The notes beneath the pieces were generated by a model. It did not search any database, had not been told where the DNA came from, and saw only the letters and a list, made by a program, of their open reading frames with translations. From Dinoroseobacter sp039192165 (GTDB lineage Bacteria; Pseudomonadota; Alphaproteobacteria; Rhodobacterales; Rhodobacteraceae): DNA of 64,000 nt. Positions 62,564-64,000 of the stretch are shown in pieces (positions within the stretch are counted from its first letter, which is position 1; every line of letters starts with the position of its first letter). The DNA is taken from NCBI GenBank assembly GCA_039192165.1, contig JBCCXD010000010.1, forward strand, positions 48,609 to 112,608, written 5' to 3'. A program made the position numbers and the translations under genes.

Positions 62564-63097
62564 ATGAAAGTTCTTGCTTTTGCTGCATCCAACCACAGCA
62601 ATTCTATCAATCGTGCTTTGCTCGGCTACGCAGCGTCGCGTCTGGAGGCACTCGATCCCACCTGTACCATCGATTTCGCCGACATCAATGATTTCGAAAT
62701 GCCGATTTACTCCATTGATCGTGAGAACGCAGATGGGGTGCACCCGTTGGCCCAGGAATTTTTTGAAAAAATCGGTGCAGCTGATGCACTGATCGTGTCA
62801 TTCGCTGAGTACAATGGTTTTGTTACTTCGGCATGGAAGAATATCCACGACTGGATGAGCCGGATCCAGATGAAGATCTGGCAAGATAAACCGATCGTTT
62901 TGCTCGCCGCCACTCCGGGACCACGTGCAGGTGCAAATGTTCTGCAAACGCAGGAATTTACTGCGCCCTTCTTTGGTATGGACATCAAAGGCAAATACGG
63001 CGTCGGCACTTGGGGTGAAGCTTGGGATGGAAAAGCTCTCACCAAGGATGCGGACATTACCGGCGTCGATGCAGCAATCAAAGGGTTGCTGGCTTAA
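62564..63097 (+). CDS. NADPH-dependent FMN reductase-family protein
   Basis: A 177-residue flavodoxin-like reductase. FMN phosphate loop FAASNHSNSINRAL, middle FAEYNGFVTSAWKNIHDWMSR in two pieces (family motif PEYNxxxxxxLKNxxDW) and VLLAATPGPRAG. It reduces FMN, quinones or azo compounds with NAD(P)H. It is followed by an SDR gene 43 bp later on the same strand, so the two may work together in redox detoxification. Confidence 0.9.
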   Translation: MKVLAFAASNHSNSINRALLGYAASRLEALDPTCTIDFADINDFEMPIYSIDRENADGVHPLAQEFFEKIGAADALIVSFAEYNGFVTSAWKNIHDWMSRIQMKIWQDKPIVLLAATPGPRAGANVLQTQEFTAPFFGMDIKGKYGVGTWGEAWDGKALTKDADITGVDAAIKGLLA

Positions 63098-63140
63098 TCA
63101 GCGCACCTGAAACGATGGCTCATAACGAAGGCGACTAAAG

Positions 63141-64000
63141 ATGCATGTATCAAAAACAGCCGTGATCACTGGCTCGACTGGTGGAATCGGAGGAGCGATC
63201 GCAGATCAGCTGGCTGAAGATGGCTGGAGCCTTGTGCTGGTCAACCGCAATGCTGAGAAAGCTGAACTTCAGAAAAAAGAACTGGTTGCGGCGCACCCAA
63301 ATACAGATATCGATCTGGTCCAAGCCGATCTGATGGATGTCAGTCAGATCAAGAGGGCTGCAGAGGAAATTCTGGCGCGGCACCCCAAGATAGACGCGCT
63401 CTACAACAATTCCGGAGTTCTAACATCAAAACGGGTCATGAGTGCTCAGGGGCATGAGTCCAACTACGCCGTCAACGTATTGGCGCCTTATGTAATGATC
63501 GATGGTCTGCGATCGGCGCTAAAGCGGGGCGATGGTGAGCAGAAGACGATGATCATAAACACCACGTCCTCGGCACAAAACGCTGCCAAATCCCTCGATG
63601 TAAGCAGTCTGTCAGAGCCCGAGTCTGTCGGCGGCCTTTCGGGAGCTTACGCAACAACCAAGCTGGCGCTCACAACGATGGGCACAGCAATGGCCGACGA
63701 ACTGAAAAAAGACGGAATCATGTTGCGTTCTGTTTGCCCCGGACCAGTCATAACGCCGATGACGAAAACCAGCGATGCCATGCCCGGTGTTTTGAAGTTG
63801 CTTGTGCCACTTCTGTTCAACAAGCCCGAGAAACAGGCCAGCAAGATGATAAATGCCGCAAATCCTGAGACCTATGGCGCGCGCACCGGCAATTATCTGA
63901 CCAACGGCAAAGCGAAGCCTCTGCCCTCTTTAGCAACCGATCCGACAATTCAGGCGAGCTTGATCGAAAAGCTGCAAAAAGATGCAATGGTTGGTGCTTG
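63141..64000 (+). CDS. Short-chain dehydrogenase/reductase (3' end beyond window)
   Basis: 286 codons are open to the right edge with no stop, so the C-terminus is missing. SDR motifs: cofactor loop TGSTGGIGGAIADQLA, YNNSGVL (NNAG variant with Ser), NYAVNVLAPYVM, Ser in IINTTSSAQNAA, catalytic YATTK and CPGPVITPM. It resembles the extended-loop retinol-dehydrogenase/protochlorophyllide-reductase-like SDRs. ATGCATGTA at 63141 is the start. Substrate unknown. Confidence 0.9.
   Translation, partial: MHVSKTAVITGSTGGIGGAIADQLAEDGWSLVLVNRNAEKAELQKKELVAAHPNTDIDLVQADLMDVSQIKRAAEEILARHPKIDALYNNSGVLTSKRVMSAQGHESNYAVNVLAPYVMIDGLRSALKRGDGEQKTMIINTTSSAQNAAKSLDVSSLSEPESVGGLSGAYATTKLALTTMGTAMADELKKDGIMLRSVCPGPVITPMTKTSDAMPGVLKLLVPLLFNKPEKQASKMINAANPETYGARTGNYLTNGKAKPLPSLATDPTIQASLIEKLQKDAMVGA

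Overview
The window looks like a chromosome segment from a marine alphaproteobacterium of the Rhodobacteraceae (Roseobacter-type). Grounds: a MipZ-type division ATPase, an alphaproteobacterial trmD-rplS-rpmE cluster, a TauR/Tpa/Xsc taurine cluster, TRAP transport, large FAD-GcvT demethylase-type enzymes, a PrsDE-like type I secretion system with RTX/DUF4214 substrates, and fairly high GC. I see no insertion sequence, prophage, CRISPR array or rRNA; one tRNA (Arg-ACG) is present.

Layout. 1-6.4 kb: the end of a glycosyltransferase, tRNA-Arg, an operon of TVP38-family membrane protein, flavin disulfide-reductase-type enzyme and orphan sensor kinase, a secreted I78-inhibitor-like protein, mipZ and rpmE. 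6.4-9.1 kb: rplS, trmD and a phosphotransferase. 9.0-20.5 kb: a sulfonate block. tpa, two FAD-GcvT oxidoreductases and a MaoC-phosphotransacetylase lie on the minus strand; tauR and xsc diverge from them. Together they give taurine to sulfoacetaldehyde to acetyl phosphate to acetyl-CoA, and the two FAD-GcvT enzymes could feed N-methylated taurines into it. 20.5-36 kb: a surface/secretion block with two glycosyltransferases, two methyltransferases, two convergent DUF4214/RTX paralogues, a Cys-containing RTX protein with 24 nonapeptides, and the HlyD/ABC pair of a type I system.

36.3-40 kb: a DegP/HtrA protease followed by a two-component system, then a membrane alpha/beta hydrolase (to 41.9 kb). 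42-50.8 kb: a probable amino-acid-derivative utilisation module with a ThDP enzyme, DadA-like oxidase, LysR and Lrp regulators, Asp/Glu-type racemase, and TRAP transporter with a universal stress protein. 50.8-60.5 kb: an apparent lysine (2-aminoadipate) catabolic block. It has a tight five-gene operon (aminotransferase, glutaryl-CoA dehydrogenase, fused 2-oxoacid dehydrogenase E1, FabD-like acyltransferase, aminoadipate-semialdehyde-type aldehyde dehydrogenase), a LysR gene, and a lysine-6-dehydrogenase/saccharopine-dehydrogenase-like gene divergent from an Lrp regulator. 61-64 kb: a LysR gene, a flavin reductase and an SDR cut by the right edge.

The most interesting candidates are the lysine operon, where an E1 without E2 is translationally coupled to an unusual FabD-like protein, and the taurine block with two demethylase-like enzymes. 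All functional calls rest on reading motifs and gene order; no database search was possible.
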